Origin: Azospirillum sp. TSH64
GTDB lineage: Bacteria > Pseudomonadota > Alphaproteobacteria > Azospirillales > Azospirillaceae
Assembly (NCBI RefSeq): GCF_003116035.1
Contig: NZ_LGQW01000015.1
Span: 1,799,841 to 1,863,840 of the forward strand
Reading direction: 5' to 3'
DNA: 64,000 nt
Shown here: positions 27,914 to 37,908 of the stretch, piece by piece
Numbering within the stretch: position 1 is the stretch's first letter
How the letters are laid out: every line of letters begins with the position of its first letter
Made by a program: the position numbers and the translations under genes
Notes under the pieces: generated by a model
The model's database searches: none
Seen by the model: the letters and a program-made list of their open reading frames with translations, nothing else
What the model was told of the DNA's origin: nothing

Positions 27914-28630
27914 GTGTTCTTTCACACCCAGCCTTCCACCGTCCGTGCCGGACGGGCTGACACCGCCCGCTGTCCGGTGAACGGTCTGACCGCGGACGGG
28001 GTGGGTGCTGCATGGATCGGCGACCGCACGGCCGACCGTGCCGGCGATCCATCCGGGCGGCGGGTGATCTTCCTTCATCCCGGCAAGGGGGCGTGGTGGC
28101 GCCTGCTGGACAATGTTCCGGCGGGGCAGGAATGGCTGACCGTGCCGGCTGCCGCCGGAGCGGCGATGCTCTCGCCGGTGCTGGGCCCGCTGCTGGTGGA
28201 GCGTGGCGGGCGCCGGCCGGTTCTGGTCGCCGGTGCGGTGACGGCGCCGCTCGCCATCGCCGCGGCGCTGGATTTCCCGGAACAGGTCGGCGGCGTGATG
28301 ATCGTCGACGATGTCGGCGCCGAATCGCCGATGCGGCGGCGCTGGAACGCGCTCGCCGCCTGTTTCGGCCGGCCGTTGCCGACGATGCCGACGGGTGATC
28401 TCGGGGACCTCGAATCCGAACTGCCGGCGGTGCGGGTGCCGGTGACCCTGATGCAGGGCAGCGACCCGGCCGGGCTGTTCACACGGCTCGAAAGCGGGCT
28501 GACGGGGTGCCGCACCCTGACGGTCGTCGCCGTGTCCGACGCCGCCGCCATCCGCCCGCGCACCCATGCGGCCGAACTGCGCGGCGCCCTGCTGGCGCTG
28601 GTCTCCGCCGTGGAGCGGGCGCAGCGGTAG
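27914..28630 (+). CDS. Alpha/beta-hydrolase-like hypothetical protein
   Basis: About 238 aa. The pattern resembles a small alpha/beta-hydrolase fold: a beta strand with VIFLHPGKGAWWRLL, then PVLVAGAVTAPLAIAAALDFPEQVGGVMIVDD. At the nucleophile-elbow position it reads 'VAGAVTA' rather than GxSxG, so it may be catalytically dead or misassigned. The start is uncertain; I used the GTG at 27914 because sequence upstream of it looks noncoding. Confidence 0.45.
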   Translation: MFFHTQPSTVRAGRADTARCPVNGLTADGVGAAWIGDRTADRAGDPSGRRVIFLHPGKGAWWRLLDNVPAGQEWLTVPAAAGAAMLSPVLGPLLVERGGRRPVLVAGAVTAPLAIAAALDFPEQVGGVMIVDDVGAESPMRRRWNALAACFGRPLPTMPTGDLGDLESELPAVRVPVTLMQGSDPAGLFTRLESGLTGCRTLTVVAVSDAAAIRPRTHAAELRGALLALVSAVERAQR

Positions 28631-28640
28631 GGCGGGGGCC

Positions 28641-29312
28641 TTACAGGCTCTGCGCGGTCAGCGCGGCCTGGGTGCGGTTGCGGACGCCGAGATGCCGCAG
28701 GATGGCGGTGACATGGACCTTCACCGTGCCTTCGGTCAGCCCCAGCTCATGGGCGATCTGCTTGTTCGACTTGCCGTCGCGCAGCCGGGCGAGGACGTCG
28801 CGCTGACGCGGCGTCAACTGGTCGCCGTTGGCATTGCCCATCCCGGCATTGTCGTCCATCGCCTCGCCGGAACCGTGCCCGCCATAGCCGCCATGCGTCT
28901 GCTCGACACGGTCGGCGCCGCGGATGGCCTGTTCGGGAAGATAGATTCCGCCTGCGAGCACCAGTTGCAAGGCGCCCAGCAGGACCTTGGCGCTGGAGGA
29001 TTTCGGGATATAGCCGGCAGCGCCGTTTTCCAGGGCCGCCAGCAGGTCGGACCGCTTTTCCGACCCCGACACCACCACCAGAAGCGCCTTCGGCAGGTTG
29101 ACATGGATGTCGCCGAGGGCCGAGAAGCCGGTCCAGCCGGGCATCCCCAGATCGAGCAGGATCAGGTCGAACGGTCTGGTGCCGTCGCAGAGTGCCCGCA
29201 CCTCGTCATAGGTGCTCGCCTCGAAAAACGTCATGTCGGCGTCGAATTGCGCCAGGAGTCGGCGCAGACCGTCTCGGAACAGCAGGTGATCGTCGGCGAT
29301 CAGCACGTTCAT
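28641..29312 (-). CDS. NarL/FixJ-type response regulator
   Basis: A 223-aa transcription factor. The receiver has its full active site: D7/D8, phosphoacceptor D54 (LILLDLGMPG), S82 and K104 (GYIPKSSS). A Gly/Asn-rich linker (about 130-155) leads to a LuxR-type HTH ('LTPRQRDVLARLRDGKSNKQIAHELGLTEGTVKVHV'). It is on the same strand as, and 326 bp downstream of, a second regulator of the same type. No cognate histidine kinase is adjacent. Start at the ATG 29310-29312; 29321 is an alternative. Confidence 0.9.
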   Translation of the reverse strand: MNVLIADDHLLFRDGLRRLLAQFDADMTFFEASTYDEVRALCDGTRPFDLILLDLGMPGWTGFSALGDIHVNLPKALLVVVSGSEKRSDLLAALENGAAGYIPKSSSAKVLLGALQLVLAGGIYLPEQAIRGADRVEQTHGGYGGHGSGEAMDDNAGMGNANGDQLTPRQRDVLARLRDGKSNKQIAHELGLTEGTVKVHVTAILRHLGVRNRTQAALTAQSL

Positions 29313-29638
29313 CGCGGGCATTTCCAGAAGGTTGCGGCAATCTCACGCCGGGAATGGCGTCATCGGCCCGCAGTTCACATAAGCACGTCCATTCTCACGC
29401 TGTAGTTCGCTTTTGGTCTTAGACCGCTTCCTCTATGCCTGCCGTCTTCGCCGGCCATGGGTCTCTGGGCTTTGCCGCGTGTTGCCCGGACGGTCTGCAG
29501 AAACGGAAGCGTGCTGCAAAAGGCGACGTCCCGCTCCGCCGGCCGCCTGCCCCGGATGGAAGGGGCGGACGGCCGGGACGGAAGGCGGGCGGGGCCTTTC
29601 GGCAGAGCGGTATGCCGATCCGTCGGATCGGGCGGCAA
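29313..29638. other. Intergenic region between two response-regulator genes
   Basis: 326 bp, no gene supported; the open frames here look like chance in GC-rich DNA. Near the left end a segment around 29385-29430 is less GC-rich and may carry the promoter of the downstream regulator. A hairpin lies at 29615-29631. Confidence 0.5.
29615..29631 (-). terminator. Hairpin after the second response-regulator gene
   Basis: Perfect 7-bp arms CCGATCC and GGATCGG around a 3-nt loop, 8 bp after the stop of the gene at 29639. No T-run follows, so it is a weak terminator or an RNA 3'-end stabiliser. Confidence 0.35.
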
Positions 29639-30319
29639 TCAGACGGTGGCGGCGACGCCGGCTTCCGCGGCCTGGTCGCCGATGCCGTTGTTCAGCGCCC
29701 AGATGGCGGCCTGGGTGCGGTTGGAGGCGTTGATCTTGCGCAGCAGGCTCTTCAGGTGAACCTTCACGGTGGCTTCCGTGATGTTCAGATGATTGGCAAT
29801 CATCTTGTTGCTGTCGCCGTTGAGCAGGCAGCGCAGGATCTGCACTTCGCGCTGCGACAGGCCCTTGCGCGACACCGGCATCTCGGTGCCGTTGCCGTTG
29901 ACGCGCCCGGAGATCAGCAGAGCCGCCAGATGGGTCGGGAACACCTTCTCGCCCATCATCACCAGCTTCAGCGACTGGGCCAGTGCGTCGGACGACAGAT
30001 CCTTCATCAGATAGCCGTCGGCACCGGCTTCCAGCGCGTTCGCCAGACGGCGGGTGCACAGGTCGCTGGTCAGAATGACCAGCCGGGTTTCCGGCAGCAG
30101 GGCGCGCAGGCGGCGCATGCCGTCGGCTTCCTCGTCGCCGCCATTCTGCAGGTCAAGAAGGACCAGCTGGGGCCGAATGCCGTTCTCAACCGAACCCAGC
30201 GCCTCCCGCAGGTTTCCCGCCTCGGCGACGATCTGGAAGGGCGAATCGTCGAGCAGGCGCTTCAGCCCCTCGCGAAACAGCTTGTTCGAGTCGATAAGAA
30301 AAGCGCGCACTGAGTCCAT
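29639..30319 (-). CDS. NarL/FixJ-type response regulator with an atypical acidic pocket
   Basis: 226 aa. The phosphoacceptor D56 (LVLLDLQNG), T84 and K106 are present. The usual Asp pair near the N-terminus reads FLIDSNKLF (D10, S11), so one metal-binding acid is replaced by Ser. The C-terminal LuxR HTH is intact ('GLSQREVQILRCLLNGDSNKMIANHLN'). The ATG at 30317-30319 has GGGAG upstream; a longer open frame to 30616 is not needed. It probably acts with the neighbouring regulator. No kinase is nearby. Confidence 0.87.
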   Translation of the reverse strand: MDSVRAFLIDSNKLFREGLKRLLDDSPFQIVAEAGNLREALGSVENGIRPQLVLLDLQNGGDEEADGMRRLRALLPETRLVILTSDLCTRRLANALEAGADGYLMKDLSSDALAQSLKLVMMGEKVFPTHLAALLISGRVNGNGTEMPVSRKGLSQREVQILRCLLNGDSNKMIANHLNITEATVKVHLKSLLRKINASNRTQAAIWALNNGIGDQAAEAGVAATV

Positions 30320-30843
30320 CGTCCGCTCCCGCAATTTTGGTCGATCGTCATGACGTCGTGGCCAGGGTGAAGGCCGTTGTACAGAGGAAGGTCCCGACGC
30401 ATTGGCGATTCGGCGATTACCCCTCGATAGCTTCGGCAGGCCGTTATTTAGGGGGAGGTTACCCCCGTGTCGTGTCCTACGGTACCACTCTCCGGAGTTA
30501 AAAGAAGAACGCATTGGGCATATGCGCAAAGCCTCTCCAAGATTTCCGGATCCAAAGATATCACAGCAGCGAACATTGTTATGCGCAAAGGAATTAACTG
30601 TTTTGTTAACCACCACTTATTTGCGTATGAGCGTATCTCCTAAGCAATCAATGCCGCAAAATTCTCACACCGGGTTGCTCCGCTCTCTGCCGAGAGGATG
30701 ACGCCAACAGATACCCCGGATGGAGCATCCGTACTTTCGGCATAGAAGATGCCGCCGCCATCGTCGTAGCCTTGACCCTGCCCGGTCGCGCATGTGCATT
30801 TCCGCCGGCTTCCGCCACCCGGCGGAGAGAGGATGAGGACAGG
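30320..30843. other. Divergent intergenic region with direct and inverted repeats
   Basis: 524 bp with low GC around 30490-30660 and no gene. It holds GGGGG-aggtta-CCCCC at 30451-30466 and an 11-base direct repeat, TATGCGCAAAG, at 30521-30531 and 30580-30590. A related inverted TTTGCGTAT lies near 30619. This looks like a regulated promoter region for the response regulator (minus strand) and the small membrane protein (plus strand). Confidence 0.55.
30521..30590. promoter_or_regulatory. Direct-repeat candidate binding sites
   Basis: TATGCGCAAAG at 30521-30531 and 30580-30590, 59 bp apart, that is between five and six helical turns. It may be an autoregulatory site of the response regulator at 29639. 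Confidence 0.35.
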
Positions 30844-31017
30844 ATGGGCTGGCAGATCATCGCCGCCGCCATGGCGGGCTATCTGGTGCTGCTGGGACGC
30901 AGTGCCTGGAAACAGGGCGAGTTCCGCCAGTACCTGCGCAGCCTCGCCATCGTCGCCACCCTGTGCGCCCTGCTCGCCAGCGCCGTCGCCCTGGCGATGC
31001 TGCTGGACGGAGCATAG
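30844..31017 (+). CDS. Small two-helix membrane protein
   Basis: 57 aa: one hydrophobic segment at the N-terminus ('IIAAAMAGYLVLLG'), a short charged turn (RSAWKQGEFRQYLR) and a second segment ('SLAIVATLCALLASAVALAMLL'). GAGG/AGG sequences precede the ATG. Unknown function. It is followed by a strong bidirectional terminator. Confidence 0.65.
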   Translation: MGWQIIAAAMAGYLVLLGRSAWKQGEFRQYLRSLAIVATLCALLASAVALAMLLDGA

Positions 31018-31055
31018 GGCACATCGCCAGCCCCTTCTCCGACGGTCCACAAACG

Positions 31056-31091
31056 AAAAGGGCGCCGGCGGTTTCCCGCCGGCGCCCTTTT
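31056..31091. terminator. Bidirectional intrinsic terminator
   Basis: The perfect 12-bp stem GGGCGCCGGCGG (31060-31071) / CCGCCGGCGCCC (31076-31087) is flanked by AAAA and TTTT, so it can stop transcription from the small membrane-protein gene (plus) and from the Do-protease gene (minus). Confidence 0.9.
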
Positions 31092-31106
31092 GTTGCCCGC
31101 AGCCGA

Positions 31107-32690
31107 TCAGCTAAGCGGGATCGCCACGAAGCGCAGGTCGCCCTTTCGGTCGACCAGCAGCAGCACCGACTTCTTGCTCTGCTCCTTGGCCTTCTGGACC
31201 TTGGCGGTCACGTCCTCGGGCTTGCGGACCTCTTCCTGGCCGACCTCGATGATGACGTCGCCGGCGCGCAGACCCTTTTCCGCCGCGGTGGAGTTGCCCG
31301 CCACGTCGGTGATGACCACGCCCTTCATGTCGGGCTTGATCTCGTACTGCTGGCGCAGCTCCGGGGTGATGGCGGTCAGCTTCATGCCGAGGGATTCGGT
31401 CGGCTTCTGGGCCGGGGCCTTGTCCTTCGGCTGCTGCTTCTCGTCCGGACCGGCGGCGAGCAGACCCTGCTCCTCCGCGGCCTCAAGCTCGCCGACCTTG
31501 ACCTGGACGGTCTGCGACTTGCCCTTGCGCCAGACTTCGACCGGAACGGCCTTGTCGATGGAGGTTTCGGCGACGACGCGCGGCAGGCGGCGCATCTCGT
31601 CGATTTCACGGCCGTCGAACTTGGTCACGACGTCGCCGGCCTGGATGCCGCCCTTGGCGGCCGGGCCGTCGGGGGTGACGGAGGCGACCAGAGCGCCCTT
31701 GTGGCCGGGCAGGCCCAGGCTTTCGGCGATCTCCGGCGTGACCGCCTGGATGCGCACACCCAGCCAGCCGCGGCGGGTCTTGCCGTAATCCTTCAGCTGC
31801 GCCACTACCTGCTTGGCGAGGTTGGACGGAATGGCGAAGCCGATGCCGACCGACCCGCCCGACGGCGAGAAGATGGCGGTGTTGATGCCGATGACCTCGC
31901 CGTTCAGGTTGAACATCGGGCCGCCGGAATTGCCGCGGTTGATCGAGGCGTCGGTCTGGAGAAAGTCGTCGTACGGGCCGGCGTCGATGTTGCGCTGGCG
32001 CGCCGAGATGATGCCGGCGGTGACCGACCCGCCCAGGCCGAACGGGTTGCCGATGGCCAGCACCCAGTCGCCGACGCGCATGGCGTCGCTGTCGCCGAAG
32101 GGAACGGCGACCAGCGGATGGCTGGTCTTGATCTTCAGCAGGGCGAGATCGGTCTTGCTGTCCTTGCCGACCAGTTCCGCCTTGATGTTGGTGTCGTCCT
32201 GCAGGATGACGGTGATCTCGTCGGCGTCCTGAACGACGTGGTTGTTGGTGACCACATAGCCGTTCTTGGCGTCGATGATGAAGCCGGAACCGAGCGACGT
32301 CGCCTTGCGCTGCGGCTGGTCCTGCTGCTGCTGGCGGTCGAAGAAGTCCTTGAAGAAATCCTCGAAGGGCGAGCCCGGCGGGAACTGCGGAATCTCCGGC
32401 CGCTGGCCCTGCGGACGCTGCGGCGCGTTCTGGCTGGTGGAGATGTTGACGACCGCCGGCAGCAGCTTTTCCGCCAGATCGGCGAAGCTGCCCGGCGCAT
32501 TGCGGTTCGGCGTTGCAGCTTGAGCCTGGGCCGGAGCGGCAGCGATGCCGCCCATCACGGCGCCGCCGGCCATGACCGACGTCATGCCCCAGACGATGGC
32601 TGCGACCAGCGGCCGGACGCCCGCCTTGCGAGGCCGGGCCTCGGCCACGGCGCCGCGCGTGGCGGGTTCGAAGTTGGGTATGCGAATCAA
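31107..32690 (-). CDS. degP: Do-family periplasmic serine protease (DegP/HtrA type)
   Basis: Periplasmic quality-control protease, 527 aa from the start chosen. Catalytic triad H151 (VTNNHVV), D181 (SKTDLALLK) and S255 (GNSGGP), then two PDZ domains joined by a Gln/Lys-rich linker. The N-terminus has a long signal sequence ending near APAQAQA. The best start is a TTG at 32688-32690 with GGGAG six bases upstream, since no well-placed ATG exists. It is third in the order hflK-hflC-degP, 266 bp after hflC, so it may also have its own promoter. Confidence 0.92.
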   Translation of the reverse strand: MIRIPNFEPATRGAVAEARPRKAGVRPLVAAIVWGMTSVMAGGAVMGGIAAAPAQAQAATPNRNAPGSFADLAEKLLPAVVNISTSQNAPQRPQGQRPEIPQFPPGSPFEDFFKDFFDRQQQQDQPQRKATSLGSGFIIDAKNGYVVTNNHVVQDADEITVILQDDTNIKAELVGKDSKTDLALLKIKTSHPLVAVPFGDSDAMRVGDWVLAIGNPFGLGGSVTAGIISARQRNIDAGPYDDFLQTDASINRGNSGGPMFNLNGEVIGINTAIFSPSGGSVGIGFAIPSNLAKQVVAQLKDYGKTRRGWLGVRIQAVTPEIAESLGLPGHKGALVASVTPDGPAAKGGIQAGDVVTKFDGREIDEMRRLPRVVAETSIDKAVPVEVWRKGKSQTVQVKVGELEAAEEQGLLAAGPDEKQQPKDKAPAQKPTESLGMKLTAITPELRQQYEIKPDMKGVVITDVAGNSTAAEKGLRAGDVIIEVGQEEVRKPEDVTAKVQKAKEQSKKSVLLLVDRKGDLRFVAIPLS

Positions 32691-32895
32691 CGTGCTCTCC
32701 CTACCAGACGTCCGGCCGATTCCATGGACGGGAGCGGCCGCCCAGTTCTGGGCCATATATGTGTTGGGCCAAGAGTATGGCCGCAAGATGGCGTGCCGGT
32801 CCAGTCGGCACCAGTGGAAAACTTAAGGCCTGAGTTTTCTTTTGAACTCTTGCTGCGGACCGTCGGTCCAGTGGCTCGCCCGGCCCGACAGCACT

Positions 32896-32929
32896 GCGGC
32901 CGGACCGGGGGAAACCCCGGTCCGGCCGC
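32896..32929. terminator. Long GC-rich stem-loop between hflC and degP
   Basis: A perfect 15-bp stem, GCGGCCGGACCGGGG (32896-32910) with CCCCGGTCCGGCCGC (32915-32929), closed by a GAAA tetraloop. It lies 27 bp after the hflC stop. No T-run follows on either strand, so it may be an mRNA-stabilising or attenuating structure. Confidence 0.55.
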
Positions 32930-32956
32930 AAGCCGTTTCGACCCTCTCGCGCGGCG

Positions 32957-33898
32957 TTACTGCGCCGGAGCGGCCGGAGCGGGGGCCGGAGCCGGTGCGG
33001 GAGCGGAAGCAGGTGCCGGGGCACCACCGCCGACCTGCGGGCCGGCGCCGTTGAAGTAACGGAAGAATTCGCCGGTCGGCGACAGCACCATGGTGGTGTC
33101 GTTGCCGTTCAGCGACTTCCGATAGGCTTCGAGCGACCGGTAGAAGCCGTAGAAGGCGGGGTCCTGCGAGGTCGCCTCGGCGATCAGCTTCAATGCGCTG
33201 TTGTCGCCTTCACCGCGCAGGATCTGCGCATCGCGCTGGGCCTCGGCGATGATGACCGTGCGTTCGCGTTCGGCGCGCGACTTGATCTGCTGCGACTGTT
33301 CCTGGCCCTGGGCGCGGGCCTCGGACGCTTCGCGTTCGCGTTCGGAGCGCATGCGGGCGAAGATCGACTGGCTCGTCTCTTCCGGCAGATCGGCGCGGCG
33401 GATGCGGACATCGACGATCTCGATGCCGAAGCGCTTGGCCTCGTCGTTCACCTGTCCCTTGATGTCCGTCATGATGCGGGCACGCTCGTCCGACAGGACG
33501 GCCAGCACCGTGACGTTGCCGAGCACGCGGCGCAAGGCGGAGTTGACGATGGAGTTCAGGCGGGTTTCTGCCACCGCCTCGGTCCCGGCGGTCTGGTAGA
33601 AGCGCAGCGGATCGTGGATGCGGTAGCGGGCGAAGGCATCGACATCCAGGCGCTTCTGGTCGGCCAGGATGACCTGCTCCACCGGCGGGTCGAGGTCGAG
33701 GACGCGGCGGTCGAGCAGCCGGACCTCCTGGATGAAGGGGATCTTGATCTTAAGGCCCGGATCCTGGATCACCCGGCGCGGCTCGCCGAACTGCAGGACG
33801 AGCGCCTGCTGGGCCTCGTTGACGGTGAACAGGGCGGACGACGCGACGACGCCGAGGGCGACGATGGCGATACCGGCGATGGCGAGGGTGCGTTTCAT
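32957..33898 (-). CDS. hflC: FtsH modulator HflC
   Basis: A 313-aa SPFH/band-7 protein that with HflK forms the large complex around FtsH in the inner membrane. An N-terminal anchor ('TLAIAGIAIVALGVVASSALF') precedes the SPFH domain (VNEAQQALVLQFGEPRRV onward) and a helical region rich in charged repeats. The C-terminus is an unusual Ala-Pro tail of about 25 residues. It starts 13 bp after hflK ends, so the two genes are one operon. Confidence 0.95.
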   Translation of the reverse strand: MKRTLAIAGIAIVALGVVASSALFTVNEAQQALVLQFGEPRRVIQDPGLKIKIPFIQEVRLLDRRVLDLDPPVEQVILADQKRLDVDAFARYRIHDPLRFYQTAGTEAVAETRLNSIVNSALRRVLGNVTVLAVLSDERARIMTDIKGQVNDEAKRFGIEIVDVRIRRADLPEETSQSIFARMRSEREREASEARAQGQEQSQQIKSRAERERTVIIAEAQRDAQILRGEGDNSALKLIAEATSQDPAFYGFYRSLEAYRKSLNGNDTTMVLSPTGEFFRYFNGAGPQVGGGAPAPASAPAPAPAPAPAAPAQ

Positions 33899-33911
33899 GA
33901 TGCGATCCTCC

Positions 33912-35165
33912 TCACTGGCCGGACATTGACGGATTCTGGGGCAGCGCGGACAGCGGCTGCGTCTGCGTGCCGGAGCGCGCCCCCCCCTGGCTGCCGCTCT
34001 GGCTGGACGGGGCCTGGCGCGGCGCCTGCTGCTGCGGAGCCGGCGTGGCGTTCGGGGCCAACTGGTTCAGCGGCAGGTAGGGCACGACGTTCTGCGCCGA
34101 ACCCTCGATGATGATCTTGTTCCGGCCGCGGAAGATCTCCTCCATGGTCTCCAGATACATGCGCTTGGAGGTGACGTCCTTGCTCAGCGCATAGGCCTCG
34201 TAAACCTTGCGGAAGCGGTCGGCGTCGCCCTGCGCCAGGCTGACAACCTGCTCGCGGTAGGCCGATGCCTCCTGCACCAGCCGCTCCGCCTCGCCGCGGG
34301 CGCGCGGGATGATGTCGTTGCGGTAGGCTTCCGCCTCGTTGCGGGCGCGTTCGCGGTCGGCACGGGCACGCTGCACGTCGTTGAACGCGTCGATGACCGG
34401 CTGCGGCGGGTCGGCCTTCTGCAACTGTACCTGGGTGATCTCGATGCCGGCCTGATACTCGTCCAGCATGGTCTGGAGAAGCTGGCGGGTCGAGGTTTCG
34501 ATCTGCTGGCGGGCCTCGGTCAAAGCGGGCTGCAGGTCGGTGCGGCCGATGACTTCGCGCATGGCGCTCTCGGCGGCCTTCTTCACCGTCACTTCCGGCT
34601 CGCGGATCTTGAACAGGAAGTTGCCGGCGTCCTTGATGACCCAGAACACCGTGAAGTCGATGTCGACGATGTTCTCGTCGCCGGTCAGCATCAGTGACTC
34701 GTCCGGCACGTCGCGGTCGTTGCGGCCGCCGCCGACGGAGGACCGGTAACCGACCTCGATGCGGTTGACGCGCGTCACCTTGGGCAGCAGCACCGTCTCG
34801 ATCGGTGACGGCAGGCGATAGCGCAGGCCGGGCTGTTCGGTGCGGGTCCACTCGCCGAAGCGCATGACCACGCCCTGCTCGTCCGCCTCGACGCGGTAGA
34901 TGCCGCTGGCGAGCCAGATCAGGCCGAGCACGCCGGCGACCAGCGCCACGCCGCGGCCGCTGCCGAAGCCGCCGGGCATGGCGCGCCGCAGGCGGTCCTG
35001 GCTCCGCCGCAGAAGATCCTCAAGGTCGGGAGGCTGCGGGCCACCGCCACCGCCGCCATTTCCTCCGCCCTGGGGACGGCCCCACGGGTTGCCCGGGCCA
35101 TTGTTGCCCGGCGGGGGACCCCAGGGGCCGCCACCTCCGCCCCCACCTTGATTGTTCCACGGCAT
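33912..35165 (-). CDS. hflK: FtsH modulator HflK
   Basis: A 417-aa partner of HflC. The Gly/Pro/Asn-rich N-terminus (about residues 4-45) is typical of HflK, followed by a transmembrane helix ('VALVAGVLGLIWLASGIY'), the SPFH domain with 'ADEQGVVMRFGEWTRTEQPG' and a long helical region. The tail is Gln/Ser/Pro-rich. The ATG at 35163-35165 is preceded by GGGGGA. It is divergent from mrp across 173 bp and first in the hflK-hflC(-degP) cluster. Confidence 0.95.
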   Translation of the reverse strand: MPWNNQGGGGGGGPWGPPPGNNGPGNPWGRPQGGGNGGGGGGPQPPDLEDLLRRSQDRLRRAMPGGFGSGRGVALVAGVLGLIWLASGIYRVEADEQGVVMRFGEWTRTEQPGLRYRLPSPIETVLLPKVTRVNRIEVGYRSSVGGGRNDRDVPDESLMLTGDENIVDIDFTVFWVIKDAGNFLFKIREPEVTVKKAAESAMREVIGRTDLQPALTEARQQIETSTRQLLQTMLDEYQAGIEITQVQLQKADPPQPVIDAFNDVQRARADRERARNEAEAYRNDIIPRARGEAERLVQEASAYREQVVSLAQGDADRFRKVYEAYALSKDVTSKRMYLETMEEIFRGRNKIIIEGSAQNVVPYLPLNQLAPNATPAPQQQAPRQAPSSQSGSQGGARSGTQTQPLSALPQNPSMSGQ

Positions 35166-35338
35166 CCGACTCTGTCCCCCTTCTGCGATTCGTCCCATCA
35201 TGTGGAAGCGCAATGGCTTAAGGCCCGCGCATCCCTTTACCGATCTCGTCCGTCGGTCCTATAGTCCCCCATACCCTTCGGCAAGGATTCCACCAACGGA
35301 TATCCGCCAATATCGGGAAGACAGCGGAGTTTTCAACC

Positions 35339-36511
<1,173 letters not shown>

Positions 36512-36550
36512 CCGGTCAGGGGTGGGAGGCCATCTCCCACCCCGTCCCGT

Positions 36551-37801
36551 TCATCCGTAGCGCCGCAACGCCTCCACCGTCAGCCCCAAGCCGACAGAGC
36601 CGAAGATGTTGCCCTCCACCACCCGTGCCCCCGGCGCCTCGGCCAGGATCGCCGCGCGCACCTGGGGCAGAAGCGTGGAGCCGCCGGTCAGAAACACCGC
36701 GTCGATGCGGTCGGCGGTCACGCCCGCGTCGGCCAGACAGTCGCGGATGCGCGTGCCGATGCGCGCCGCCAACGAGCCGGTGGCGCGGTTCAGCGCCGTA
36801 CGGTCCACTGCCAGCGACAGATCGCCGTCGCCCCAATCCAGCGCCAGCTGCGTCGCCTCATGGTCGGACAGGGCGATCTTGGTGCGCTCCACCGCCATCG
36901 CCAACGCATGGCCCTGGCGATGTTCGACCACGCCGATCAGGCGCCCGATCTTCTCCGGCTCGGCGGAATCGCGCTGCAGGCGCTCCAGTTCGGCCATCGC
37001 CTTGGCGGTGTAAAGGAAGTTGATCTTCGACCAGGTCGCAAGGTCGAAATAGATGCTCTTCGGCGCCAGCAGCCCGGCACGCTTCATGGCGCTGCCCAGC
37101 CCCAGCTCCGGCATGGCGGTGGCGAGGCTGAGGTCGCGGTCGAAATCGGTGCCGCCGACGCGGATGCCGTCGTTGGCCAGGATGTCGCCGGCCCGGTCGG
37201 CCTTGCCGCGCCGCTCCGGACCGATGCGAACGACCGAGAAGTCGGAGGTGCCGCCGCCGATGTCGGCGATCAACGCCAGTTCCTCGCCTGCCACCTGCTG
37301 CTCGTAATCGAGGGCGGCGGCGATGGGCTCGAACTGGAAGGAGACGTTGCGGAAGCCGGCGGCCCGCGCGATCTGGCCCAGCGTCTCTTCCGCCGCGGCA
37401 TCGCCGGCCGGGTCGCCATCGACGAAATGGACCGGGCGGCCGACCACGACGTCGCCCAGCTCGCCGCCCAGCGCCTCCTCCGCCCGCTTCTTCACCAGAT
37501 CGAGGAAGGTGCCGATCACAGCGCGGAAGCTGATGCGGCCCTTGCGGAGTGCCGTGTCGGCATCGATCAGGTCGGTGCCGAGCATCGACTTGATCGACCG
37601 CATCAGACGCCCTTCCACACCGGACACATAGCCGTCGATGGCGGCCTGTCCGATGGTGGTGCGGTCATGTTCAAAGTCGAAGAACACCGCGGTCGGCAGG
37701 GTCGTCCGCGTACCGTCCAGCGCCAGCAGCCGGAAGCCGTCCGCATCCTGCACGCCCAGCGTCGTGTTCGAGGTGCCGAAATCGAGCCCGCACGCCGTCA
37801 T
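36551..37801 (-). CDS. yegD: Hsp70-like ATPase (YegD type)
   Basis: 416 aa: an actin/Hsp70-fold nucleotide-binding domain only, without the substrate-binding lid of DnaK. Motifs: GLDFGTSNTTLG (phosphate 1), LIADIGGGTSDFSV (phosphate 2) and AVFLTGGSTLLPQVRAAI (adenosine). This matches YegD-like chaperone relatives of unknown client. It is convergent with mrp (39 bp between stops). Confidence 0.9.
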   Translation of the reverse strand: MTACGLDFGTSNTTLGVQDADGFRLLALDGTRTTLPTAVFFDFEHDRTTIGQAAIDGYVSGVEGRLMRSIKSMLGTDLIDADTALRKGRISFRAVIGTFLDLVKKRAEEALGGELGDVVVGRPVHFVDGDPAGDAAAEETLGQIARAAGFRNVSFQFEPIAAALDYEQQVAGEELALIADIGGGTSDFSVVRIGPERRGKADRAGDILANDGIRVGGTDFDRDLSLATAMPELGLGSAMKRAGLLAPKSIYFDLATWSKINFLYTAKAMAELERLQRDSAEPEKIGRLIGVVEHRQGHALAMAVERTKIALSDHEATQLALDWGDGDLSLAVDRTALNRATGSLAARIGTRIRDCLADAGVTADRIDAVFLTGGSTLLPQVRAAILAEAPGARVVEGNIFGSVGLGLTVEALRRYG

Positions 37802-37908
37802 GTCCCGCCTCCTGCCCGGATGACCGGTGCGGCCAGCCGCCGCACCGGAAAAGGGGCGAGCGTATAACGGCTCCCGACCGCCGGATCAAGCACCCTGCCG
37901 ATCGATCG

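Noticed and set aside
30963..33059. 698-codon plus-strand frame across degP
   Set aside because: It is antisense to a Do protease with an intact triad.
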